From positions 62,001 through 126,000 of the forward strand of contig NZ_JAKSXW010000134.1 in the NCBI RefSeq assembly GCF_022829405.1: 64,000 nt of DNA, in the 5' to 3' direction. The DNA comes from Methylobacterium sp. J-076 (GTDB lineage Bacteria > Pseudomonadota > Alphaproteobacteria > Rhizobiales > Beijerinckiaceae). The notes beneath the pieces were generated by a model. The model had not been told where the DNA came from and made no database searches. It was given only the letters and a program-made list of their open reading frames with translations. A program made the translations under genes and the position numbers. Positions 53,601-61,140 of this stretch are shown here, piece by piece (within the stretch, counting starts at the first letter, position 1; each line of letters starts with the position of its first letter).

Positions 53601-56600
53601 AACAGGCTGCCGAGGGCGTCGGTGCGGCTCTCCAGGGCACCGGCGGCGGCGCCCAGCGCCCCCTCCAGGGCCGCGACGAGGTCCCGCCCGCGGCCGTCCA
53701 GGGCCTCGCTGAGGGGGCCGGTGCGCCCGTCCAGGGTCTCCACCAGGGTCTGGGCGTGGCCGTCCAGCATGGTGCGGATCTGGTTGGTCCGGTCGTCCAG
53801 CAGGCCGTGGACGGTGCGGACGCCCTCGTCCAGCAGGCCGCTGATGTCGCCGGTGCGGCTCGCCAGGGTGTGGCCGAGGCGCCCCTCGCCCTCCTCCAGC
53901 ATCCGCTCGGCGTCGGCGATGGTCTGCTGCAGCTTGGCGAGGACGCCCTCGCCGCGGCTGTCGATGAGGGTGGCGAGCGACGTGCTGCCGCTGTCGAACA
54001 GGCGGGCGAGCTCGGTGATGCGGCCGCCGATGACGCCGAACACCGCCCGGCCCTTCTCGTCCAGCTCCTGCGACATCGCCGCGGTGCGCTCGTCGATGAG
54101 CCGCCCGAGGAGGTCGGAGCGCTCGGCGAAGGCGGTGCGCACATCCTCGGTGCGGGCCGCCAGGGCGGCATCGGCCGCGCCGGCACGCTCGTCCACGAGG
54201 CGGGTGATCTCCCCGACCCGCTCCGTGAGGGAGGCTTCGAGGGCGCGGGTGCGCTCCTCGACGGCCCCCGTGAGGGCGGCGACGCGCCCGGCCATGGCGT
54301 CATCGAGCCCGCCCGTGCGGCTCTCGATGGCCTCCACCAGCTCGCGGGTGCGCTGGGACAACTCGGCATCGACGGCGCGGGTGCGCGCCTCGATCAGGCG
54401 GATCGCCTCGAAGGCCTGCGACCCGAAGCTCTCGTCCACGAGGCGGGCGCGCTCCTCCAGGGTCGCGCCGATCTCCTCCAGGCGGCGCAGGACGGTGCCG
54501 TCGAACCGCTCGGCGCCGGAATCGAGGGCGCGGGCGATCTCGGCCGTGCGGCGCTCGATCTCGGAGCCGAAGCCGGCGGAGCGGGCCTCGAAGTCCCGGG
54601 CGGCGCCGGCGAGGTGCGCGTCCACGGCCTCCGTGAGGCCGCGCCCGCCGTGTTCGACGATGCGGGCGAGTTCACCGCCACGGGCCGACAGGGACTCGTC
54701 CAGGGCGGCGGTGCGGGCCGACAGGGAGCCGTCCAGGGCGGCGGCGTGGGCGGACAGGGACTCGTCCAAGGCGGCGGTGCGGGCCGAGAGGGAGTCGTCC
54801 AGGGCGGCGGTGCGGGTGGAGAAGGACTCGTCCAGCGCCGTGGCGTGGGCGGACAGGGATTCGTCCAGCGCCGCGGTGCGGGCCGACAGCGCCTCGGTGA
54901 GGGCGGCGGTGCGGGCGGCGAGGGATTCGTCCAGGGCGGCGGTGTGGCTGCCGAGCTGGCCCTCCACCTGGCCGACGAGGGTGGCGACGGTCTCGGCGAC
55001 CTCGGCGGTGCGCTTGGCGGAGCGCGCCTCGAGGGTCTCGAGATGGGTCTCGATGAGGGTCCCGGCCTCGCGGGCCTGCCCGGCGATGGTCTCCGCCACG
55101 GCCTGTCCGCGGTCGGCGATCAGGCGCGTCACCTCATCGAGCTGCGCGCCCACGGTCTCGCCGAGGACGGCGGTGTCGCGGCCGATCCGGTCGGCGAGGA
55201 TGTCGCCGCGGGCGATGGTGTCCTGCAGGGCGGCGAGGCGGCTGCCCAGCACCTCCTCGATGACCTTCACCCGCCCGTCGGCGGTCTCGGCGAAGGCGTC
55301 GCCGGAGCGGCCGAGGGTGTCGGCGATGCGCGCGCCCTGGTTGGCCACGGCGAGCACGATGTCCCGGCCGGTGCCGGCGATGCGGGCGTGGGTCTCCTCC
55401 GCATGGGTGGAGAGCAGGTCGGCGACGTCGCGCCCGTGGGCGCCGAAGGTCGTCTCGATCTCCCCGAGGCGGCTCGACAGGTCGGCCGCGACCTGGGCGG
55501 CGGCGCGCTCCAGGGCGCCGGTGGTGGCGCTGGTGCGGGCGGCGAGTTCCCCTTCGAGCCCTTCCAGGGCCTTGCGCAGCTCGGCCACGGCGGCGGCGCC
55601 GCGGGAGCCCAGCTCCTCGCCCGCCCGGTCGGCGGCGTCGCGGAAGCGGGTCAGGAGGATGGCGGATTCGGCCTCGATCGCCCCGGTCACCTCGGCGGAG
55701 GCGGTGCGCAGGGTCCCGAGGCTCTCGGTGAGGCGGGTGGCGGCTTCGGCGACCCGCGTCTCGGCGGCCTCGCCCGCCGTGGCGGCGGCGGCGCGGATGG
55801 CCTCGGCCGCCTCGTTCGCCCGGCCGTCGATCTCGCCCGACAGGTGCTCGACGCTGCTGCGCAGGCTGCGCACGGCGTCGCCCGCGCCGGATTCGAAGCC
55901 GCGGCCCAGGGCCGTGAAGGCGGCCTCCAGCCCCTCGGCCGCCTCCCGGGTGCGCCCGGCCACGAGGCCGCTCGCGCGCTCGGCCGCCGCGTCGAGGCGG
56001 CTCTCCAGGCCCGCCCCCTCGACGGCGATGGTCTCGTGCAGGCGGGCGACGATGCCGTCCATCCGCCCGACCAGTTCGCCGCCGCGGCCGGTGACGGCCT
56101 CGCCGATCCGCTCGGCGGCCCCGACGAGGTCGTCGCGCACCGCGTCGGCCCGGGCCACCAGCGTCGCCGCCGCGCCGTCCGCCGCCTGGGCGAGGGTGTC
56201 CTGCGCCGTCCGGCCGCTCTCAGCGATGGCGCCGACGATGTCGCGCCCCGCCGTCTCGATCTCGCCGCGCAGGGCGGTGCCCCGGCCCGACAGGTCCTCG
56301 GCGAAGGCGGCGCCGACCTCGGAGAAGCGCCCGGTGATCGCCGCGCCGGTGGCGGCGAAACGCTCGGTCAGCTCGGTGCCGCGGGCGAGGAACGCGGTCT
56401 CCAGGCCGCTGGCGGAGCGCTCGAAGCTCTCCCGCACCGCCTGGCCCTGGCGCTCGATGGCGGCGCCGACGCCGGCCCCGGTCTCGGCCAGGGTGTCGGC
56501 CACCCGGCCCGCGCTCTCCGCGAGCCGCCCGGTGAGGGCCTGCCCCGTGGCCTCGAAGGAGCCGGTGAGGTCGGCCGTGCGCACCTCGAAGGTGCGGACC

Positions 56601-57745
56601 AGCTCGGCCCCCACGCCCTCCAGGCTGTCGCGGACGCCCGTGCCCGTCTGGGACAGGCGCTCGATCAGCGCGTCGCCGCGCTCGCTCATCAGGCCGGTGA
56701 CGCGCTCGCCCACCTCGCCGAGGGAGGAGGTGATGGCCGCGCTCCGGGCGTCCAGCGCCCCGGTGACGCGCTCGCCGGCCCCGTCGAGGGCCGACACGAT
56801 CCGCTGGGCCGCCCCGTCCAGCTCCTGGCTGAGGTTCTGGTGGGAGCCGGCGATGGCGCCGCGCACCCGCTCGGCGTTGGTGACGATGGCCTCCCGCTGG
56901 GCGACCAGCTCATCGACCAGGGAGCGGATGCGGATCTCGTTGTCGGAATAGGCCCGCTCCAGGGTGGCGATCTCGCCGCGCACCAGGGTCTCCAGCTCGC
57001 CCGCCCGGGCCAGGGCGCGCTCGACGCCGTCGCCCACCGCGGCGACCTCGCGGCGCACGGTCTGCGACATGGTGAGGACGGCGTCGGTGGAGAAGCTCTC
57101 CGGCTCGGCGAGCCGCACGGCGACCTCGCCGACCGCCCGGGCCACGAGGCGCATCTCCTGGGCGCGCACCGCGAGCATCGCGGTCACGACGAACAGGATC
57201 GCCGGCCCGAAGAGCGCCGAGACGGCCCCCATGGCCTGCAGCGGGGGAAGCTCGCGGGCGAAGCCGGCGAGGTCGCCGCCCGACTGGGTCCAGGCGATGG
57301 CGGTGAGGCCGGCGATCCAGGCGAGGCCGGCGCCGACCGCCACCATGTAGGGCTTGCGCGAGGGGCGGACCCGCAGGGTCTGCTGCAGGATGCCGATGTT
57401 GCGCCGGTCGTCGTTGGCCACGAGGGAACGGTCGGGCGGCAGCAGGCCGCCCTCCCGGCGGGGGCGGTCGAGGTCCGGCGGCGGCACGTCGGACGCGAGC
57501 GGCGGGTCCTGCGGCAGGGCCGCGGCGGCGGCGACGGGCGGCCGGTCGATGTCGAGGCGGGGAGGGGGCAGGCGGCCGGACGCGTCGCGCCCGCCGTCGA
57601 GGAGCGGCTCGGTGTCGCCGACATCCGGCAGGCGGGGCTCCGCACGGGCACCCCCGTCGCGCATCAGGGCGTCGAGGCTCAGGGCCTGCTCGATGGCTGA
57701 GAGCGCGGCCTCGGCCGGGTCCTTCAGCTTCTTTTCCGTCGCCAT
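50636..57745 (-). CDS. Giant apolipoprotein-like polar growth protein (GPR/RgsE homologue)
   Basis: A 2,369-residue protein, the longest in the window. A Pro/Ala/Asp-rich N-terminal part (about 1-130) precedes two membrane helices (about 133-153, YMVAVGAGLAWIAGLTAIAW; about 172-193, AMGAVSALFGPAILFVVTAM). Nearly 1,900 residues of uninterrupted helical repeats follow, of the apolipoprotein A1/A4/E kind, dominated by Leu/Thr/Ala/Glu/Arg in 11-residue periods. The short C-terminal domain is rich in Tyr and Arg (EIQRRYRSDQEFRRSVDRYV). Size, two helices and repeat type match the Growth Pole Ring protein of Agrobacterium and RgsE of Sinorhizobium, which organise unipolar growth. A 33-bp tandem array lies in it. 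Start ATG 57745, with GAGG upstream. Confidence 0.8.
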   Translation of the reverse strand: MATEKKLKDPAEAALSAIEQALSLDALMRDGGARAEPRLPDVGDTEPLLDGGRDASGRLPPPRLDIDRPPVAAAAALPQDPPLASDVPPPDLDRPRREGGLLPPDRSLVANDDRRNIGILQQTLRVRPSRKPYMVAVGAGLAWIAGLTAIAWTQSGGDLAGFARELPPLQAMGAVSALFGPAILFVVTAMLAVRAQEMRLVARAVGEVAVRLAEPESFSTDAVLTMSQTVRREVAAVGDGVERALARAGELETLVRGEIATLERAYSDNEIRIRSLVDELVAQREAIVTNAERVRGAIAGSHQNLSQELDGAAQRIVSALDGAGERVTGALDARSAAITSSLGEVGERVTGLMSERGDALIERLSQTGTGVRDSLEGVGAELVRTFEVRTADLTGSFEATGQALTGRLAESAGRVADTLAETGAGVGAAIERQGQAVRESFERSASGLETAFLARGTELTERFAATGAAITGRFSEVGAAFAEDLSGRGTALRGEIETAGRDIVGAIAESGRTAQDTLAQAADGAAATLVARADAVRDDLVGAAERIGEAVTGRGGELVGRMDGIVARLHETIAVEGAGLESRLDAAAERASGLVAGRTREAAEGLEAAFTALGRGFESGAGDAVRSLRSSVEHLSGEIDGRANEAAEAIRAAAATAGEAAETRVAEAATRLTESLGTLRTASAEVTGAIEAESAILLTRFRDAADRAGEELGSRGAAAVAELRKALEGLEGELAARTSATTGALERAAAQVAADLSSRLGEIETTFGAHGRDVADLLSTHAEETHARIAGTGRDIVLAVANQGARIADTLGRSGDAFAETADGRVKVIEEVLGSRLAALQDTIARGDILADRIGRDTAVLGETVGAQLDEVTRLIADRGQAVAETIAGQAREAGTLIETHLETLEARSAKRTAEVAETVATLVGQVEGQLGSHTAALDESLAARTAALTEALSARTAALDESLSAHATALDESFSTRTAALDDSLSARTAALDESLSAHAAALDGSLSARTAALDESLSARGGELARIVEHGGRGLTEAVDAHLAGAARDFEARSAGFGSEIERRTAEIARALDSGAERFDGTVLRRLEEIGATLEERARLVDESFGSQAFEAIRLIEARTRAVDAELSQRTRELVEAIESRTGGLDDAMAGRVAALTGAVEERTRALEASLTERVGEITRLVDERAGAADAALAARTEDVRTAFAERSDLLGRLIDERTAAMSQELDEKGRAVFGVIGGRITELARLFDSGSTSLATLIDSRGEGVLAKLQQTIADAERMLEEGEGRLGHTLASRTGDISGLLDEGVRTVHGLLDDRTNQIRTMLDGHAQTLVETLDGRTGPLSEALDGRGRDLVAALEGALGAAAGALESRTDALGSLFDTRLGRLEDLVEGRGTRLAETLDARAEGLRALFEEAQATLDAAVESGSGRFATSVDTRLATLRTLLEEAPAAVAALVEGRERQLAATLDSRTQRLRALFEEAQDGLRDLVETRGGDIAQAIATQTDALRTVLDTAPAGVTDLLDARLATLQSTFDEARAAIDGLLETRSRGLIEAADSRTTALTEVFEARLRDLDGVVEGRTQDLTREVDARADAFTQRIDSRIQRFAHLVGQRADALASAFDERHDAFAGLLDERTAGLGAALDQRARAHAEQVEAHTAALAATLAAREAALAALIDQRAEAMGMGFERRANALGSLVDARGEALARRLAESAEALVRAIEDRGGALLDSLNTSGHTVGTELEGHVARFRSAVDGPMRDLADALSDRAGTIERVLAETGLPLAETLRTSTERLAIQTRASADILRAAVDEGAARTLADLAETNDRMTRELGGVIVRVESANAALAGLVAGADSNLGSIERNLSGRLSQIHTELERVAAETGRAGADVSAQVEALRDVSEGALREANGLARSLDGAANSLGAVETRLSTALVDRERALAAALAEFEARAETLESRGAVFAGQIDKVLRDAETRARSLSEALSRSAEGAGAQVAGAFAGLKDDAGAQAEQAAAGVRAALDAAAREMHEGLEEAQGRLGESVSSLREMASAIRSELDATRADLAKGVLELPRETQDAAGEMRRVVADQIKALHELSALVARTGRSVDVAQPMAQSLTQPQRRVAEGGGRSVSAPVSAPAASAAPAPVAAAPSPVPVQAPAVAQAPRATPARSEARPATPRPATPAVAGAGNNKRGWLSDLLTRASLDEDEEGPTPDAPATPARGGTGAQASAPTQAPSPAPSPAPRNGKAAAETGRIALDTISSDIARMIEHRTAVDLWERYRRGEPNLFTQRIYTAQGQATFAEIQRRYRSDQEFRRSVDRYVSEFERLLGDVVKNDPDAKRTDAYLTSETGKVYTMLAHASGRFEGA
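54668..54931 (-). repeat. 33-bp tandem repeat array, eight units, inside the GPR-like gene
   Basis: Eight consecutive 33-bp units encode 11-residue repeats of the form DESLSARTAAL, with variants DESFSTRTAAL, DDSLSARTAAL, DESLSAHAAAL, DGSLSARTAAL and DESLSARGGEL. The units stay in frame and keep the hendecad period of an amphipathic helix. DNA identity between units is high, suggesting recent duplication. Changes in copy number would lengthen or shorten the rod by 11 residues each. Confidence 0.85.
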
Positions 57746-57990
57746 CCAACGCCTCGCACGCACGGGTCCGGCACTTGCATGCCGAAGACGCAACTTCCCG
57801 TTTACCACCCGAGCCTAGGGTCCGGCACCCCGTCCCGATACCGTCGCGGGTGGCCGACCCCAGCAAACATTAACCGAATGGTTACCGCAGCCGGCCCGGT
57901 GGGCGCCGCCATGGTGCCAGGGACGGGCCGTGAGCGCGAGGCGAGGGACGGGTCCGGACGGGCGATAGGATGTGGATTGCGGGGTCACCG

Positions 57991-58314
57991 ATGGCAGAAA
58001 TCGACCGGGACGCCCTCGACGCGCAGACCGGCGGGGATTCCGACCTCGCCCGCGAGGTGCTCGTCCTGTTCGCGGGCGAGTGCAACCGTCTGGTGCAGGG
58101 CCTGACCGACGCCGCGCTCCCCGCCCTCCGCCGGGCGGAGATCGCCCACACGCTGCGGGGCTCGGCGGCGGGCATCGGCGCGGGCCGGGTCCAGGCCCGC
58201 GCCGGCACGGCCGAGGCGTGCCTGCGGGCGGGGTCGCCGGAGGCGGGGGAGGCGGTCGCGGCCCTGGCGGAGGCCGTCGCCGCCGCCGTGGCGGAGATCG
58301 AGGCCGGGGCCTGA
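57991..58314 (+). CDS. Small histidine phosphotransfer (Hpt) protein
   Basis: A 107-residue four-helix Hpt domain. The phosphorylatable His53 lies in RAEIAHTLRGSAAGIGA, the HxLxGSA motif of phosphorelay carriers. The rest is Ala/Glu-rich helix. It has no kinase or regulator next to it. It diverges from the GPR-like gene; their start codons are 245 bp apart and share the intervening control region. ATG 57991 is preferred to ATG 57970. Confidence 0.82.
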   Translation: MAEIDRDALDAQTGGDSDLAREVLVLFAGECNRLVQGLTDAALPALRRAEIAHTLRGSAAGIGAGRVQARAGTAEACLRAGSPEAGEAVAALAEAVAAAVAEIEAGA

Positions 58315-58449
58315 GGCTTCGAAAGGTCGCCCCTCGGGACCCCCGCCGGGCGCGTCGATGCGCTTGCTTTCCGCCCTGCGAGCCGCCAATCAATCACCGC
58401 CGTCCGCCGAGCCGCCACGCGGCCCTGCGCGCACGAGGAGCCTTTGAGC

Positions 58450-58770
58450 ATGCCCAAGATCACCTACGTCGATCACGCCGGGACGGAGCGCACCGTCGAG
58501 GGCAGCGTCGGCGCGACCGTGATGGAGACGGCTCTGCGCAACAACGTGCCCGGCATCGATGCGGAATGCGGCGGCGCCTGCGCCTGCGCCACCTGCCACG
58601 TCTACGTCGCGGATGCCTGGATCGACGTGGTGGGCAAGGCCCAGGACATGGAGCAGGACATGCTCGATTTCGCCACCGACGTGCGCGAGAACTCGCGCCT
58701 CTCCTGCCAGATCAAGATCACCCCCGAATTCGACGGGCTCACGGTCACCACCCCCGCCCAGCAGGGCTGA
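58450..58770 (+). CDS. fdx: Adrenodoxin-type 2Fe-2S ferredoxin
   Basis: A 106-residue soluble ferredoxin carrying single electrons, e.g. for Fe-S assembly or a P450-type partner. Cluster ligands Cys40, Cys46, Cys49 ([14 protein letters not shown]) and Cys86 (RLSCQI); an extra Cys44 lies inside the loop. Acidic patch [10 protein letters not shown] is the usual partner-binding helix. ATG 58450 follows GAGGAGCC; an in-frame TTG at 58444 is less likely. It stands alone. Confidence 0.92.
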   Translation: MPKITYVDHAGTERTVEGSVGATVMETALRNNVPGIDAECGGACACATCHVYVADAWIDVVGKAQDMEQDMLDFATDVRENSRLSCQIKITPEFDGLTVTTPAQQG

Positions 58771-58862
58771 GGGACACCGGGGATCCCGGACAGGGCGCCA
58801 CGCCCCCGGGATCCCACGCCCCCTCGCGCACCTGCTCCCTCGCAAGCGCACCTGCGCCCTCG

Positions 58863-60038
58863 CTAGCGCACCAGCGCCCTCGCGGCGGCGTCGAGGCCCT
58901 CCAGCGTCAGCGGGAACATCCGGCCCTCCATCAGGCGCTGCACCATCCCGATGGACTGGGTGTAGCCCCAGTGGGTCTCGGGCACGGGGTTGAGCCACGC
59001 CGCCTTGTGGAAGTGTCCCAGCAGGCGCCCGAGCCAGGCCGCGCCCGGCTCCTCGTTCCAGTGCTCCACCGAGCCCCCGGGCACGGCGATCTCGTAGGGG
59101 CTCATGGAGGCGTCGCCGACGAAGACGAGGCGGTAGTCGCTGCCATAGGTGCGGATCACGTCGGCCAGCGGCGTGCGGGCGTCGTGGCGCCGGGCGTTCT
59201 CGGTCCAGACGCCCTCGTAGACGCAGTTGTGGAAGTAGAAGTGCTCCAGGTGCTTGAACTCCGACCGGGCGGCGGAGAACAGGGCCTGGGCCTGCTCCAC
59301 GTGCCAGTCCATCGAGCCGCCGACATCGAGGAAGAGCAGCACTTTCACCGCGTTGCGCCGCTCGGGGCGCATCTTCACGTCGATGTAGCCCTGCCGGGCG
59401 CTGGCCCGGATCGTCCCGTCGAGGTCGAGCTCGTCCGCCGCCCCCGCCCGGGCGAAGCGGCGCAGGCGCCGGAGCGCGAGGCGCATGGTGCGCGCGCCGA
59501 TCTCGGCCTTGTCGTCGAAATCCCGGAACTCGCGCCGGTCCCAGACCTTCACCGCCCGGAAGTTGCGGTTGCCGTCCTGGCCGATGCGGATCCCCTCCGG
59601 GTTGTAGCCATAGGCGCCGAAGGGCGAGGTGCCCCCGGTGCCGATCCATTTCGAGCCGCCCTGGTGGCGCTCCTTCTGCTCGGCGAGGCGCTGCTTCAGC
59701 GTCTCGAACAACGCGTCCCAGCCGAGCGCCTTCAGCTCCGCCTTCTCGGCCTCGGTGAGGTACTTCTCCGCGAGCTTGCGCAGCCACTCCTCGGGGATCG
59801 GCACGGCGTCCACCGCCTCGCCCACGGTCTCCAGCCCCTTGAACACCGTGCCGAAGACCCGGTCGAACCGGTCGAGATGCGCCTCGTCCTTCACGAGCGC
59901 CGTGCGGGACAGGAAATAGAATTCCTCCACGCTCTTGCCCGGCAGGTCGCGGTCCAGCGCCCCGAGCAGGACGAGGTACTCCTTGAGGGTGACGGGGACC
60001 TTCGCCTCGCGCAGGCCCGTGAAGAACTGGAGCAGCAT
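58863..60038 (-). CDS. CoxE-like VWA-domain protein
   Basis: A 391-residue protein with a helical N-terminal part (FFTGLREAKVPVTLKEYLVL) and a C-terminal von Willebrand A domain. Metal site: VLLFLDVGGSMDWHVEQAQA (Asp238, Ser242), DxGxS in place of the standard DxSxS. HFYFHNCVYEGVW and RLVFVGDASMSPYEI continue the fold. The family (DUF444/CoxE) usually works with a MoxR AAA+ ATPase as a cofactor- or metal-inserting chaperone, but none is adjacent here. ATG 60038. Confidence 0.85.
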   Translation of the reverse strand: MLLQFFTGLREAKVPVTLKEYLVLLGALDRDLPGKSVEEFYFLSRTALVKDEAHLDRFDRVFGTVFKGLETVGEAVDAVPIPEEWLRKLAEKYLTEAEKAELKALGWDALFETLKQRLAEQKERHQGGSKWIGTGGTSPFGAYGYNPEGIRIGQDGNRNFRAVKVWDRREFRDFDDKAEIGARTMRLALRRLRRFARAGAADELDLDGTIRASARQGYIDVKMRPERRNAVKVLLFLDVGGSMDWHVEQAQALFSAARSEFKHLEHFYFHNCVYEGVWTENARRHDARTPLADVIRTYGSDYRLVFVGDASMSPYEIAVPGGSVEHWNEEPGAAWLGRLLGHFHKAAWLNPVPETHWGYTQSIGMVQRLMEGRMFPLTLEGLDAAARALVR

Positions 60039-60439
60039 GGCCCGACAACGCGCGCGCCCCGCGCCGGGGTCAAGGGCCGAATGGCCCCGCCGGCGGGCCC
60101 TGCCCGAAGGCCTGCGACAGAGTCGCGCGCCGGGCCGGGCGTTGCAATGCCGCGAGACTCTTCGCGGCACCGCCCGCGAATCGCCGCGAATCGGGCCAGA
60201 GTCTTGGTGGCTTGGCGTTAAGTGTAATGCCGCGCTGCGGAAGACTTTGGCGGTACCCCCGGGGGGCTGGACTCGCATTCCAGGGCTGGAATCTGGGCAT
60301 AAACCCGGATTCCTGTTGATATCCTGCCATGTGCCACTCGCGCAGTCACTGAAACCGTCACGGGAATCACCCCAACTCATCCGGAACGGTGGTGCGTCCG
60401 CGATCCTGCGGGCGGGAGCCGGTGTCGAGGAGACCTGCC
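60039..60439. other. 401-bp intergenic region, no gene recognised
   Basis: Between the divergent VWA and small-unknown genes. I see no credible coding frame, tRNA or strong repeat. Part of it (about 60205-60330) is less GC-rich than the surroundings and may hold promoters for both genes. A clean Shine-Dalgarno sequence GAGGAG ends the region at 60427-60432. Confidence 0.4.
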
Positions 60440-60850
60440 GTGGCGGTCATCCTGCGTAGTTTACCCGAGTTCAAACGGTTTCTGGCGAAGCCGGGCGCGA
60501 CGATTCAAGTGGTGCGCAACACCTTCATGGATCGGCAGCCCGAGGCGACGCGGGCGGCCTACCGGGACAGGGGGATGTATGCGCCGCGCGCTGTCCAGGC
60601 GCTGTCGCGCAAGGCGGCCGTGTTCAGCCTGCGGGGCTTTCCCGGCACCGTCTGGCTGTACTGGGACAAGGGCGCCCGCGGCTGGCGCTTCCAGGGCGAC
60701 ACGGTCACCGTCCCCCTGGTGACCGGCCTCGGCGCCCCCGACGAGATCACCTACCGGTGCAGCTTCGCGGAGGGATACGAGCCGGTGGCCCGCACCCGCA
60801 CGCCCCGCAGGAGCGCCCCGCGGGAGGAGGCGGCCCCGCCCCCGGCCTGA
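60440..60850 (+). CDS. Small basic protein, unknown
   Basis: A 136-residue protein beginning at GTG 60440, seven bases after a perfect GAGGAG. It opens VAVILRSLPEFKRFLAKPGA and has AVFSLRGFPGTVWLYWDKGA and GWRFQGDTVTVPLVTGLGAP, then an Arg/Pro-rich tail. The middle looks like a small beta-rich domain. I know no family for it. No gene on the same strand adjoins it closely. Confidence 0.65.
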   Translation: MAVILRSLPEFKRFLAKPGATIQVVRNTFMDRQPEATRAAYRDRGMYAPRAVQALSRKAAVFSLRGFPGTVWLYWDKGARGWRFQGDTVTVPLVTGLGAPDEITYRCSFAEGYEPVARTRTPRRSAPREEAAPPPA

Positions 60851-60943
60851 GCGGCGAATTGATGGGTCGTGGAGGTGATCGGATCGGGCCGGGTTCCCTT
60901 TTTCGGCGCCCTGTGGGGACCGGTGCGGCATCGCCCCCACCCT

Positions 60944-61062
60944 CCTCCCCATCCTGATGCGCCCACGGCAGCGGGCCTCGAAGGAGAGCTCCGGACGGCT
61001 CCGCGATCCCCGGAGCCCTCCTACGAGGCGGCTACGCCGCACCTCAGGATGAGGTGGAGGGT
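60944..61062. repeat. Palindromic intergenic repeat, family 1 (copy b)
   Basis: Ends CCCATCCTGATGCGCCC and GCACCTCAGGATGAGGTGG, with the internal CGAAGGAGAGCTCCGGA and CTCCTACGAGGCGGCTACG blocks shared with 9234-9343. It fills most of the 290-bp gap between the small unknown gene and the Kef-type antiporter; the rest holds nothing gene-like. Confidence 0.75.
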
Positions 61063-61140
61063 GGGAGAGGGCCGTTTGCCGACCCCGTCATCGCGCGCGC
61101 GGCGAAGCCACCCCGGCGCGGGTGGCGGGGCCGCCGCCCC

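Noticed and set aside
54668..54931. Regular 33-bp units considered as CRISPR
   Set aside because: Units are contiguous without spacers, in coding frame, and encode protein hendecads.
50621..57700. A 2,359-codon open frame on the plus strand opposite the GPR-like gene
   Set aside because: It mirrors the codon bias of the real gene at very high GC; the product is Gly/Arg/Ala/Val-rich with no fold, while the minus-strand frame has membrane helices and regular hendecads.
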